Source of the DNA: Rhabditophanes sp. KR3021 | Taxonomy: Eukaryota > Nematoda > Chromadorea > Rhabditida > Alloionematidae | Direction: 5' to 3' | DNA: 64,000 nucleotides | Assembly (NCBI GenBank): GCA_963281155.1 | Contig: CAUJLY010000001.1 | Span: 5,208,001 to 5,272,000, forward strand | In this document: positions 14,032-25,400 of the stretch, piece by piece | Position numbering within the stretch: position 1 is the stretch's first letter | Layout: each line of letters opens with the position of its first letter | Program-made: the position numbers and the translations under genes | Notes under the pieces: model-generated | What the model saw: only the letters and a program-made list of their open reading frames with translations | What the model was told of the DNA's origin: nothing | Database searches by the model: none

Positions 14032-17000
14032 ATGAATATTTATAAATTTTTTCTAATATTCCTATTTTTTAATTTAAAACTAAGGAGTTGTGCCTCAAGG
14101 AAAGAAATAATTTCAAAATGTGAATACAAGAGAATTCCTTGCCTTAATAGGTTTCCCGGACAAATGAATAACAACTTTTTCGTAAACGAAAAATATAAGT
14201 TAATAATGTGCAGCATACCCAAGAACCTATCTAGTATGATGAAGGCAATACGATGCTATCTAAATCGACCACAATTATACAAAGCGATTCATGTTCCTTT
14301 AACAAATAGAGAATGGATGGGTAAATACTGCTTAAATAATAACTCAATAAGCACTTTAAACGCGGTGGCATTAAAATACACTAAAAAAGACGTTGTAAAG
14401 TTATTTAAAAAGTTTGAACTCATTTCAATCATTCGTGATCCAATGGAGAGATTTATATCTGGAGTTGGTTTTCAATAAATAAATATTTATATTCAATTTT
14501 AGTACACAGACAAGTGTCTGATAGGAAAAAACTGGTTACATGGTAAGTGATCTTGCATTCCCATTGTTTTCATTGCAAAAATAATATTACTCCCTTACCT
14601 ATTTTTTAAAAAGAAGCGAAAGTGTTACACGAAAATAAAGCCTTTTATATATAGTAAAATATTTATAAATCCATATTGGCTATTAATTACATCTTACGTC
14701 ACCCTCATAATACTTATACTTGTATCCATTGTTAATTACAAGTCTTGCAACACCATTCAAGGAATTTTTTTGATATGTCACAAATCTTAAATTGGTGCTA
14801 ACATTATTACCCTTGTCCGATCAATATGATCAACTACAGGAAGATTGTTTAGGTTTTTAAGAAAAATCATTCCGACAAGACGATGGAGTTTAAATTATTA
14901 TTATCTTTTAGAATATAAAGATGAATTCAATAATAGTTAGTTGCCAAAGGAACAGGGTTAAATTTCTAATCAGGAGCTGTAACGTTTTTTCTTACTTCTT
15001 CATAAGTAAAAATCTTCCACTCAACAACTATGCATTTTCACTAACAATTTGTTCCTCGAAGTCATCATCAACTTTGCCATCTGTTTCCATAGCATTAGGA
15101 TCAATCATTGTTTCAATCCACTTAATCATAGTCTCGGTATCATATTCATCATTGTAGCAAAAATATCTCGTTTTTCATTGGCTTGAATGTTAGGAATTTT
15201 TTAACTCAAACAATTGCTGAGGATACTTTACAACATCCATTTTGGCAAATTTGGTCAAATTACCTTTAGTTCTAAAGTAATCAGCAGTTTCATAAGCTCA
15301 TAAGTTGCATTTTCAGAATGACAGCACCTAAAAATAAGCAATTAGCCATTTTAACTAAAACTTACCTGTAAGCGTAAAACATAACTATTACACAATGATA
15401 TTTTTCAAATACGTGGTCCAAATTATTCTAAAATAATTGTGAATTAATGAACAGGTCTTATACTTACGCATATAAAGACTGAAATTCCATCTTCATCGTC
15501 CATTAAATTAGCTACTACAATAGATTCCTGGTCAATCATTTTTCCTTAGAATGACGTCCGTACGAAGCAGTGTCATATGAATGTTGGCAGTTCTCTTTTC
15601 CTATAACCCATTCTAAGTTGATAGCACGATTGTCTGTGTGAACTCCATCAATGTGGTTCACTTCAGTATGAAGAGCCGTTGATGGGTCTCCATGGAATGC
15701 TTGACACACAGGTTGATGAATATTTTTTGGAAAAAATCATCCTTATGATTCAAACCAGCGGCTAAAAAAATTAACATGTAAATAATCACTATTCTCTCCC
15801 TGTTGGGAATTTTGTACATAGTTTATACGCTTGTTCTTGTCTTTGCCCAAATCAGAGACAGTGTAACCTTTATGATACGCTACATCACGCCACTCATCGC
15901 CGAAGGTGGAACATTCAGGGCAAGATTGTCTATATAACAAATTAATCCTCGAAATTTTGGCGTGCTTCCATGAAAGTCGCGTTGTACAATTAAACATTGG
16001 CATTATCATTTACACTCAAAAAATTCACTCCAAACTATTTATCATTCGTATGCATAACTTTTCTGTGCAAGGTGATCAAATAATTTGGAAACTCAGTTAG
16101 TTCTCTGTATGTTAAAAAAATATTAAGGTCAATCGGTGCTTTCTAAAAATTATAATATTAACAAAATAAACAAATGTTTATACTCTTTGAGGAAACTCTC
16201 CGACTGTAGGATCAGGGCAAACTATATTTCATAATTCGACAGTTGAAAGCATGTGGGGAGGCTTGAATCCATCCTTATAAATCTGTGCAGAATTAATACA
16301 TTTGCGAGCAAGTGGCTTAATATCTCCTATTTTCCTGACAACGAGTTCTCGATTTATTCATATCTGGCAAATGCATCAATTTTGTAGTAACCTTCCGCAC
16401 TCTAAAAAAGGGTTAATTTATTATTTATCCTAACTTACGGACTCGTTTGTTGACATCATTCTTAGTAAAAAGAAACAACTACTAAATGGTGACTAAGTTT
16501 AAAAGGAACAATATGTAGCAATACGTATACCCTTAATACTAATCGAATAAAAGTAAATACATATTTTTTAATATAATTAAATTGATTTTCACACAACAGA
16601 TAAAACTGCTTGTTTTGGATGCAAAGACAAATTAGGCTGCTTCGTTAATGCTTTTTATGATGCTGTATCAAACAAATCAAAAAGTAGAGATGTGAAAACG
16701 ATTGCTGACTTTAATTCAATTCATTTTTTTCCCCAAAGGATGTAATTTTAAAATACACATTTTAAAAATAACGGATTTATTATAGGTTTTGTGAATTCAA
16801 TAACTTTAAAACAAACTACACCTTTTTTAAGTACAGCAGCTCAAATGAAGGAAAACATCAATTTTACAGGCAGTTTTTTGATTTTCTTTTGCGACACAAT
16901 GTCCCAATAAGTTATATTCAAACAATCAAACGAGATTTAGAGGGAACACTTACAAAACACAGAACAATTGGAACTGTCGAACGTAAAAAAGTAGTCAAGC

Positions 17001-17110
17001 AAATTTTTAAAAATATAAAAATATATAAATTGCTGTCAAAAATATTTCATTACGATTACAAGATATTTAATTTTACAATGCCTAAATTTGGTTCAAAATA
17101 TTTTTATTAA
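14032..17110 (+). CDS. Sulfotransferase S3, with element E1 in an intron
   Basis: Four exons splice in frame: 14032-14463, 14503-14542 (40 nt), 16600-16741 and 16786-17110, giving 312 residues. Family motifs are CSIPKNLSSMM (PAPS loop), RDPMERFISG (3' phosphate), YTDKC, and KTACFGCKD on exon 3. Intron 2 is 2057 nt and holds the antisense endonuclease and PDI remnants of E1. The C-terminal half is less like S1 and S2 (SKIFHYDY in place of SRIYYDDF). Nothing in the reading frame is broken, so the gene may still be expressed if the long intron is removed. It ends 18 bp from the end of S4, tail to tail. Confidence 0.75.
14700..14868 (-). pseudogene. HNH endonuclease remnant, second copy in E1
   Basis: One frame reads LPVVDHIDRTR, and after a one-base shift the next reads NNVSTNLRFVTYQKNSLNG. 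This is the classic spacing of an HNH homing-type nuclease (D-H-I-D, N-N, N-L-R, then N). It is clearly different from the first HNH motif in E1, so it is not a simple local duplication. Broken by the frameshift near 14808. Confidence 0.65.
15028..15539 (-). pseudogene. Protein disulfide isomerase (thioredoxin-domain) fragment
   Basis: Minus-strand exons, separated by introns with GTAAGT donors and TTTTAG acceptors, read DDEDGISVFIC, then VIVMFYAYR, then CCHSENATYEL and KFAKMDVVKYPQQLF, and later MIKWIETMIDP. This follows a PDI catalytic domain (FYA-P-W-CGHC, AKVD, then W near the end). The active site is altered to C-C-H-S and there are stops around 15170-15230, so it is non-functional. It lies between two HNH remnants; retained introns mean it was copied as DNA and not through mRNA. 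Confidence 0.6.
15590..16009 (-). pseudogene. NUMOD4-HNH endonuclease remnant
   Basis: The frame starting at 16009 reads GDEWRDVAYHKGYTVSDLG, which matches the NUMOD4 pattern (E-W-...-GY-VS-x-G) that precedes HNH nucleases in phage and large viruses. In a shifted frame at 15720-15590 follow NIHQPVCQAFHGDP, NHIDGVHTDNRAINLEW and ENCQHS, the complete H-x-NHIDG-x-NR-x-NLEW-x-EN-x-H arrangement of HNH domains. A stop and frameshift lie between 15745 and 15720. Function is lost; origin is inferred from motif order only. Confidence 0.72.
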
Positions 17111-17128
17111 ATGGATCACATAATGCCT

Positions 17129-18251
17129 TTAATTTTTTTTCTTATTCTTATTTTTTTTCTTGTTTAATTTTGGTTTCCCATATTTCTTTTTTAAAGATTC
17201 CTTTTTCGAAAATTGATTATATAAATTAGGTAATGGGAAATCAAAATTCTTAAAATCATCATAATATATTCTGGAGATATAATCCAGCAGAACAGGACTA
17301 CTGAGTAATTTTTCTTTTTGTTGTAAAAGATTCTTTGATCCAAAGGTAGAATGATAATTTCGATGTCCAAGTTCTTTTGCAATGTAAGTTAATTGTGGTG
17401 TCGAAACATTTTGATGCTTAAGAACTTTCAGTAAGCTATCATAAAACACTTCAACATTAGCTGAAGAATATTTTAAGACAGTATAAAAGTCTTTATAAAT
17501 TAGGTACTCACAGGCCCAACTAAAAATAAACTAAAAGAGTAAAAAATAAAAAAATACCTGACAGGATAAAAATGGTTGCGTCTATGGATATTTGCATTTT
17601 TTGTACCAGATGCTGTATCCAATATTTCTTTGTAAAGCTTCGTAACAAAACATTTAATGTCTTGTTTACAATGGAAGCAGGTCTTTTGATGTAAAGCCGT
17701 CGAATCATTGCTGGTGCAAATGTGTGCATATGCACTAAGAAAACGTTCCACTGGCGGCCTGACTACTATTATATGCTTCCAAGATTCCAAGAAATCTTCA
17801 AATTTATCCCCGTTGTATTTTGTAGCAATGGCTCCAAATCTGTTGGCAAAGTTAGTTGCCTTACAAGCCTGACTTTCATAATAATCTTCAAATAGATGTT
17901 TATGTTTTTTAAAAAATGATGTTTCATCGAATAAGTAGCAAGCTATAGCACTCAACATAGAGCTGAAATTTTTCTTTAAATTATTTTATATAAAAACTGA
18001 TAGTGATAATATTAACATACATTTATTGCGCAAATGTGAAGTTTGTATTTGTCAGCTACATAATAATATCTTGCCGTTTTAACTTTATAAGAGTACTTAG
18101 CGCATTTATAAGCTTGAGAAACATTGTTGCAATTTGTAATAACCTTATTATTCAGTTTGATTGTTGGATTCGCATACGTTTTCAGAAAACAATCTATACA
18201 AATACATGATATTGCCAAAATAATTAAATATAGTAGTTTTAAGAAAAACAT
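17129..18251 (-). CDS. Secreted or Golgi sulfotransferase S4
   Basis: Minus-strand member of the cluster, three exons 18251-18021, 17973-17558 and 17519-17129, 345 residues. It has a signal-type N terminus, the PAPS loop split exactly as in S1 (CAIN then KNFSSML), RPPVERFLSA, HQKTCFHCKQD and SRIYYDDF. Intron positions equal those of S1, which suggests the three-exon structure is ancestral. The C terminus ends in a Lys/Asn-only tail. It is convergent with S3 with only 18 bp between stop codons, so their 3' UTRs must overlap. Confidence 0.87.
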
Positions 18252-18640
18252 TATAATGATATTACAATCTCTGATATGATTTTCTTTTTTAATATTAAAA
18301 GTTTATGCTTCAATTAAAAGGAAAAATAATTATGTTTCCTGATTTAAATGAAACCAATTGAATCATTATATATCAATAGACAAGATATCATATCCAAAAC
18401 AGATTTATGTCTAGTCGTAAGTGAGTTCTGATGTTAATACATTTAATTAATAAAAATGCAGTTTATAGTTTGCATTCATAATTTACATATTTAGACTACA
18501 TACATGTGTTCGTTATATAAATATTTAATTGAAATTATGATCGGTTAATAAAATATCAATTATTTGTTAACCCGATTAATTTTTTAGGTTAATGAAAACT
18601 ATTTGAATTTACAAATATTGTTGATACAATCAAGTTTAAA

Positions 18641-18990
18641 ATGGTTTATTCAAATATCCTATTTTGTATTTTTCTTATTTCACTTGTATTAAAATGTGCC
18701 ATTACAACTGAAAAGAAATTAGAGTATCAAAATTTAATGAACTATCAAATATTTCTAAAAACGATTATTATATAGCTTTCAACAATAGAATACATTTTTA
18801 CGTAACCCGAGTGAGTAAATATTACTAATATCAGTTTTTATAAAAAATAATTTGGAACTAATATCAATCAAACATCAACATTTAATAAATTAGCAAGAAA
18901 ATTTAATGACAAAAAATATGAGGGTTTTATAAATCATCGGAAACACATCATAATAAGTTGGCATCCATACAAAAAGTAATAAGCTTCTTC
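18641..18990 (+). pseudogene. Sulfotransferase pseudogene fragment S5
   Basis: An ATG at 18641 starts a signal-peptide-like stretch (FCIFLISLVLK), then stops. At 18890-18975 the text KFNDKKYEGFI...KHIIISWHP matches the S4 segment KYNGDKFEDFL...KHIIVVRPP before the 3' phosphate motif. The key Arg is gone and the middle of the gene is missing. Confidence 0.5.
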
Positions 18991-19671
18991 AGTCAACTTC
19001 AATATGTTGCAACATGCATATATTATTTGCACAACAGAAGAGTTGGAATTGAGAATATTGCAAGTAAAAGACCTAAACTGGTTTATAAAATACGATTCAG
19101 CAAATGTACAGGCAAAGATTTTGCTATATTCTGCTAATCTGCCAATGTCATATTAATTATATACTTGTCTTACCTTTATTATGTCTCCAATTCATATCAC
19201 AAAACAGCAGTGCGAGATGACACTGGGAAATGTCATTAAGCTCATCTTGGGTATCCTTTTTATAGAATAAATTATTCTTACTTGTATACATATCGTTACT
19301 TGTTGTTTCTTCAATAGAACTATATACACATTCTATTGGATTTCTTGCAATTATTTAAACCCTAAAATGTTCCACGAACAAAGTTAGATTTTGTTAAAAG
19401 TTATTTGGAAAATGCCCGAAGCTTTTATTCTACATGGGGTTAAAGCACACAAAGAATCTTCCAAATACCTTGCATAATGATTCTTATTTGTTATGGCTCG
19501 TTGCAAAAATGTATTGTTTTGATTTTCAACAAATTGATGGAAACATAATGCCTGAATAATTTTGATCTGACATAGTATTAAAAACATGTTTTGATCAACT
19601 ATTATTCATATCTTTTCCTAATTGTACACTTTTTTAAAAATATAAGTTATCTCCTATAATATATTATTCTA

Positions 19672-19960
19672 ATGTCCTATCTAAGTGCCTTCGTTGTATT
19701 CATAATTATTTTACAGGTTAAAATTGCTTTCTCGAAAAAAGACTCAATTGTTGAACACGATGAGCTGAATAGAACAATATAAAAATGTGATAATAAATCA
19801 CCTGAATTAATTTGTATATCTGCCGAATCAAGACATCGGGCTACTTTTTCAGTTTTCCGCGAATAAATGATATTTAAATAGTTGCTCTATAGGCAAGTTT
19901 GATTTAAAGATTGTACTACAACAATTACAAACTGTTTAAATTTCAACTTACTGGTTTAAA
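19672..19960 (+). pseudogene. Sulfotransferase pseudogene fragment S6
   Basis: Begins MSYLSAFVVFIIIL, a signal-like start, then a region resembling the mature N terminus of the cluster (KCDNKSPELICIS, ARYHYV-like RHRATFSV) with an in-frame stop at about 19782 and another at about 19866. No PAPS loop can be found downstream. The rest of 18.3-20.4 kb shows no gene I can support. Confidence 0.4.
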
Positions 19961-20415
19961 AAATATGCTGGACTTATTTGCAAATAAACATAGTTGAAAT
20001 TTTTTCTTAATATTAAATATTTTACCTTGAAATTAGTAAAAAACTGATTAATAAAACGTGATTGGAAGGGTTTGTGAGAAAAAACATTTACAAAAAGTAA
20101 ATCTACCCGCAATCATAATTGGCACTTAAAAAGCCTCTTATTAAATCAAGGTTACTTACCTCATTACAATTTTTTCAAAACGCCGCCACTCTTATTACAT
20201 TTTTACATTGATTAAAAACATAGTTCATCTAGTTATCAATTCCTTTCAGTTAAACTGGAAATTATTTTATTATAACTATTTCGGGATGATATTTCAAATA
20301 GTACATGTTAAAAGCCGAACAAGTTGAGTACATTAGCTATTTTGTTAATCGTTTAGAAATTAGGTATAAAGAGGGATACTTTGACATATCTATCATTTAG
20401 CAAGCTTTCAGCAAA

Positions 20416-21933
20416 ATGATAGCTTGTCTAGTAGAAAGTTCATTTTTCTTTACATTAATTATACTAACAAATGCCTTTTCTAATCCTGATTTATTAATAA
20501 CTAAGAACACTGGCCTCAAAAATAAGGTACTCATAGTAATATTGGCACTTATGTAAACTTTATAGATTGTGATGCTCCAATGGACGCGTTATTCTCCCAA
20601 ATGGCAAAGAGATTTTCATATAAGATGCCCAGCTGTTGCAGATTGCGTATATACGGAAGATCGTTCAAAAATAACGGTTGCTAATGCTGTCATTTTTGTG
20701 GGACAATTTTTTAACAACACAGATATTCCCAGATATAGGAACAAAAATCAACTTTATGTTTATCAAAATCTCGATCCTTTCAGTAAATACTCCCATCCAA
20801 ATTCCATTAATAGAAATAAACTGAACTTTTTTAACTTGACTTCTTCTCTTTCCAACGAATCAGATTTACCGAAGCATTATGGGCAGTGGTTTCAAATTAG
20901 AAATCAAAGTAAATACCAAGATCTGTATTTTGATAAATTTTATACCGATTCTTTTCAAATCATGTACCACAAAAAGAAACCAATTTTATGGGATTATAAT
21001 GGCAAACATTCTCACTCAAATTACGAAAAAGCGTTGAATTTAGTAAGAAAAGAAATTGCAATTGAAGAGATGGCAAATGTTTTACCGTCCAGTTTGAAAC
21101 ATTTTCCCGATTCAGTACAATATAAATCAATTTACAATAATTATTATTTTTATATTGCATCAGAGGATGTGGATTGTACTGATTTTATTTCCGATGTTTA
21201 TTGGAAACGTGCACATTTTAACAGTGTGCCAATTGTTTCCGCGAGGCTTATTTACGAGAGACGATTACCGCCATATTCTTTTGTGGCCATGGATGATTTT
21301 AAATCTGCTAGTGATTTGGTAGTGTATTTAAAGCACTTGATGAATAATCAAAAGGATTATCTAAAATATTTTGAATATAGGAAGCATGGCTGGAAGTTAT
21401 GGAATTTAGACCAGGGAGTAGCTGGTTACTGCGGAATGTGCCTTCAACTAAAACAGAAGTTATTTATTCAAAAAACATATAAAAATGTACTTGAAAATCT
21501 AGGTGCTAATTTAATGTGCTTGCCATCCAATTATATATTAAACAAATGGAAACATTCACTTCATTTAAAAAGCAATAAATTGAAAAGAAAATTTATCACA
21601 AATATCACGATGCAAACTTCTTTAGCTGATACCGCTGTTACTCAAATCAAGCAAATGTTGACAAAAAATCCTGATAAAGAAGAATTGATTTTGACAAAAG
21701 GAATGAATTTGATTAAACAATCAACTGACAACCATCTTTTGTTGTCATTTAAAACCAAACCCAAATATTTTATAAAAGATAAAATTGCAAAAAATGTGGA
21801 TATCATAAATTTCAAAGAAGGGCATCATAAGAAAAGACTGGATGAACAGTTAAATGTTAATCGCAGCATGCTTGAAAAAGTTAATCAAACTAAAAAAGAA
21901 AACTTAGAATTTAAGAATGGCAGTAATCATTAA
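20416..21933 (+). CDS. Divergent GT10 alpha-1,3-fucosyltransferase
   Basis: Two exons, 20416-20526 and 20566-21933, 492 residues. Exon 1 encodes a hydrophobic signal anchor, so the protein would be a Golgi type II membrane enzyme. IVMLQWTRYSP and CVYTEDRSK match the GT10 N-terminal domain. NYYFYIASEDVDCTDFIS aligns with the donor-binding stretch of the family (usually FYLAFENS-x-C-x-DYITEK), followed by VPIVSARLIYERRLPPYSFVAMDDF. The changes FENS to SEDV and loss of the TEK portion are in the most conserved part, so activity is doubtful. The C terminus (about 130 residues) is Lys-rich and unlike the family. Fucose transfer from GDP-fucose is inferred from family only. Confidence 0.82.
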
Positions 21934-22483
21934 AATACCAAATTTGTGCAATAAATAAATGTTTCCAAATCTAACGTGATGCACCTATTAAGAAACCTGT
22001 TTTAAATTGATTGATAACAGAGTTAATAAGAAAAAATTCTCCTAAACCATTTTTGATTAAATGTATTCATCAAATGCAGCATGGAAGTAAGAAGTTGATA
22101 ACAAAAATGTCAATTACAATATTTCCTACCCATCACCCGATGTACTCTTCATTTGGCTTTTAATATTAAGTATTTTTTCCAATGTTTTTATGTCATCATT
22201 ACTTATCATGATAAAAACGATACTGAGTTTTAAAGTGACATATCAATTTTTATTATAAATAGATACAAATCATGTAATTGATAATAAAACAAGAAAACTA
22301 TATAACTAATAAATTGTATACCTAACAACCATGAAAAAGGCCGGTAAAGAGAAATTAAGAAGTAAATGTTATATATGTCTGCATGCTTCAAATTTAATCA
22401 GTTTGTATAAAATAGTTGCACCTACATATCATATTTATACCTAGGCTTATACTCGCGTTTGAATATATTTTTAATTGTAGACA
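21934..22483. other. Intergenic region upstream of the P-protein gene
   Basis: AT-rich, no gene seen. It ends TTTTAATTGTAG just before the ATG of the next gene, a 3' splice-site sequence with no upstream exon in view; this fits a spliced-leader acceptor or a 5' UTR intron. Confidence 0.45.
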
Positions 22484-25400
22484 ATGTTACGATTTAGTAC
22501 CAAACTAGCACATTTCTCCAAACTCTCAAAGAGTATTCAAGGAGCAAGATTCTTTAACAACGATGTTTTTTCTGAGCGTCACATTGGACCTTCTGCATTA
22601 GAAAAACAGAAAATGCTCGAATTTCTTGGATTCAAGGTAAATATTTTATTTTTAATGTAAATAAGTATTTTAAAGGATTTGGACACTTTAACCAACACCA
22701 ATGTTCCTGACAATATAAAAATCAAGAAACCCATGGAAATTCCCTCTGGTTTAAGTGAACATGAAATGCTAAAAGAGTTGAGAGCAATTGCTGGACAAAA
22801 CAAGCAATATCGGTCATATATTGGAATGGGCTTTCATGACTGTATAGTATACCTATTCATGGCTATGGATAAATGGATTCCATCCATTAAAATTTCGAAA
22901 ATTTGAAAATCCATATTCATTTAGTTCATGGATTTTATTTTTATAAATGGATATCCATTTATTCATCGAATATCCATAAAATCCATGGATTATCCATCAA
23001 AAAATATAAAAAATAGTATTTTACAGACAAAATTCATTTAAAATTTGTGGAAACTAATTAAAAACGACCAAAAATGTAATTCACTCAAATTACAACTACT
23101 AAGTTAATTATTAAAAATTGCTAGTAAACTCCAACACTACTTCACCATTAATGTTCTTATAACTTAAATTAGTCCTGAAGTAGATCAATGCTACTTTAAC
23201 AGTAGACAATGACGTCAGTAAAAAAATAATTCATACATTAATGTCTTCCTTTTAACACCAGTTGAATTTTCAGCTCTAAAATGTGATACAATACTTCTAT
23301 CTCTGATTGTTAGAAATTCTTAACAACACAACAGAAAGCAACTATTTTTGATTGTAGAGTTATTATAAGTATGCACTACGATTGTGTATTTTTATCATGA
23401 TGTGTTGATATTAACACTATAAAATCAAACTTATGTTTGACACAAAATAAGCAGAGTTATTTTTTGTTATTAATCACAGTTTTAAATGAATATTTTCAAT
23501 TAATAAGCACTTAAAATAAATGGATATTGGTGATGGAAATGGATTTTTAGGATGGATATGGTTTTACCTATCAAATAAATCCATATCCATCTAGAAAATT
23601 TAAATGGAAAAATCGATTTATCCATCCATAAGGCTCTTACTTATCTATTACCAGGCATTGTACCTGCAACTATTTTGCGTAATATGTTGCAAAATGCTGG
23701 TTGGACAACGTCATATACACCTTATCAACCTGAATTAGCTCAAGGACGGTTAGAAAGTTTATTGAATTTCCAAACTGTCATCACAGATTTAACAGGTCTT
23801 GAAATGTCTAATGCATCATTGCTCGATGAAGCTACTGCGTGTGCTGAAGCTATAGCCCTAGCTCACCGTGCTACCAAGAAAAATGTTATCTTATATGATC
23901 CAAACATTCACCCTCAAAATTTGGATTTATTAATCACAAGATCAGGACCAATGGGAATTACGTTGAAGCCTCTTGATTATGAAAATTATAGTGTTGATAA
24001 GGATGTCGCCGGTGTTGTTTTCCAATATCCAGATACAACTGGTAATATCCATAAATTAGACTCCTTTATTGAAGTAAATAAAGAAGTTGGTGCATTGTCA
24101 ATCATGGTTTGTGATTTGATGTCATTGACATTATTGCGTTCACCTGGTGATTTGAAGGCAGATATTGCAGTAGGATCTGCGCAGAGATTTGGAACTCCGT
24201 TAGGTTTTGGCGGACCACATGCAGGTATTTGATCCTTCTGATAACTTCATATAATCACATTTCATTTTAGGTAATCCAAGGGAAAAATCAGAAGTTAAAA
24301 CTAAAGAGTTTATTTCAAACATGGTAAAAATAGCTAAATTCAAGCAAATAGTAATTAAGTGATATGCTTTAGATCCAAATGCATTTTCTCAGCAATAATC
24401 TTTGAGATTCTCTTGACTGTTTCGGGATGTTGTTTATACATCACTTCGTTGGATTGGCCAGATGCGTTAATATTGCTTAACATATTTTGTAGATCACGTA
24501 TTACAGCATATTCAAAGGTCAGAGCTTCATTACTTGCTAGGTCGTCAAGATATACAGTTACCACTTGTCTTTTGTCATGCAAGATGCCATAATTTGTATT
24601 TCTTTTGCATTTGATGGAATAATTTTTGAGAAGTGACGTTGATGTTTTTTAACTCTAGTTTTTACATTGATCGAAACTCTGCAATTAAAAAATTGATTCC
24701 ATAAATTGTTTGAAAGACAACAATTCATAATCAACGTCTTTTGGAATGTCCATCAAGACATATGTTATCTGACTCCATTTGCTTGTTTGCCGAGAATTGG
24801 GTTTTTCGTAACTATCACCTAACTTGTTCAGCAACTGTTCATCATTTAATTGTTTGTATTCGTCAAATATTTTCTTAACTGCATTTCTTATCTTGCAGCA
24901 CAATCTCGCTTTACAATGCATAATTTGTCCCGGTTCAAAATTGAATGTATTACCACAAGTTTCACATTTATGAGTACCACCCTTTTAATAGTATTATTAC
25001 TTGTGTTTGTAGATGCAGTATTTGACATTTGAAAATCTTATATTCTTCCAAAATATAGTCTGAAAAATACTCTCCTAGATTTTGGAGCGTTTTTAGATAA
25101 AGCAACAAAATAAATTCCATCGTTTGATTGGTAGCGTAATTAGCAAACTTTGGGTAGCTATAATTGGTAGAATGCTCAATCCCATAAGCAGCTTCTCTGC
25201 TAAACTTTTTTTAGTGTATATCATTTTCAACACAATTAGCAAAAGAGACTTTTTGGTTGTGATGCTTGAATCTTCTTACCGGTCCTTTAAATTCATTGTT
25301 ACAACCTGGCGTAGAAACGCCTAAATAGCCCTAAGATTGATTAACACCAAGTGGTAAGTAGGCATGACAGTCTTGATCGAATGTATCCAAAGCCTATAAA

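Larger units (their letters stand above)
14600..16470 (-). mobile_element. E1: antisense HNH-bearing insertion in intron 2 of S3
   Basis: About 1.9 kb of minus-strand coding remnants fills an intron that in the paralogues is absent or about 40 nt. Reading on the minus strand: a short MMSTNES start followed by a good intron (GTAAGT to TTTTTTAG, near 16435), NUMOD4-like plus HNH domain (16009-15590), a PDI-like piece (15539-15028) with two clean introns, and a second HNH motif (14868-14700). All parts carry stops or frameshifts. Ends and target duplication were not identified. I infer one composite mobile element, or nested insertions. Confidence 0.6.

Noticed and set aside
15590..16009. First reading of the E1 frame as an ISXO2/Merlin-type transposase (GDEWRD...GY and HTDNRAI)
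   Set aside because: The order of NHIDG, NR, NLEW, EN and H, with a NUMOD4-like segment before it, fits HNH endonucleases far better, and no DDE residues could be placed.
24271..24323. A possible extra short exon of the P-protein gene starting after CATTTTAG
   Set aside because: Direct joining of exon 3 (GGPHAG) to the exon at 26530 restores the conserved protein; the small frame adds residues not expected in the family.
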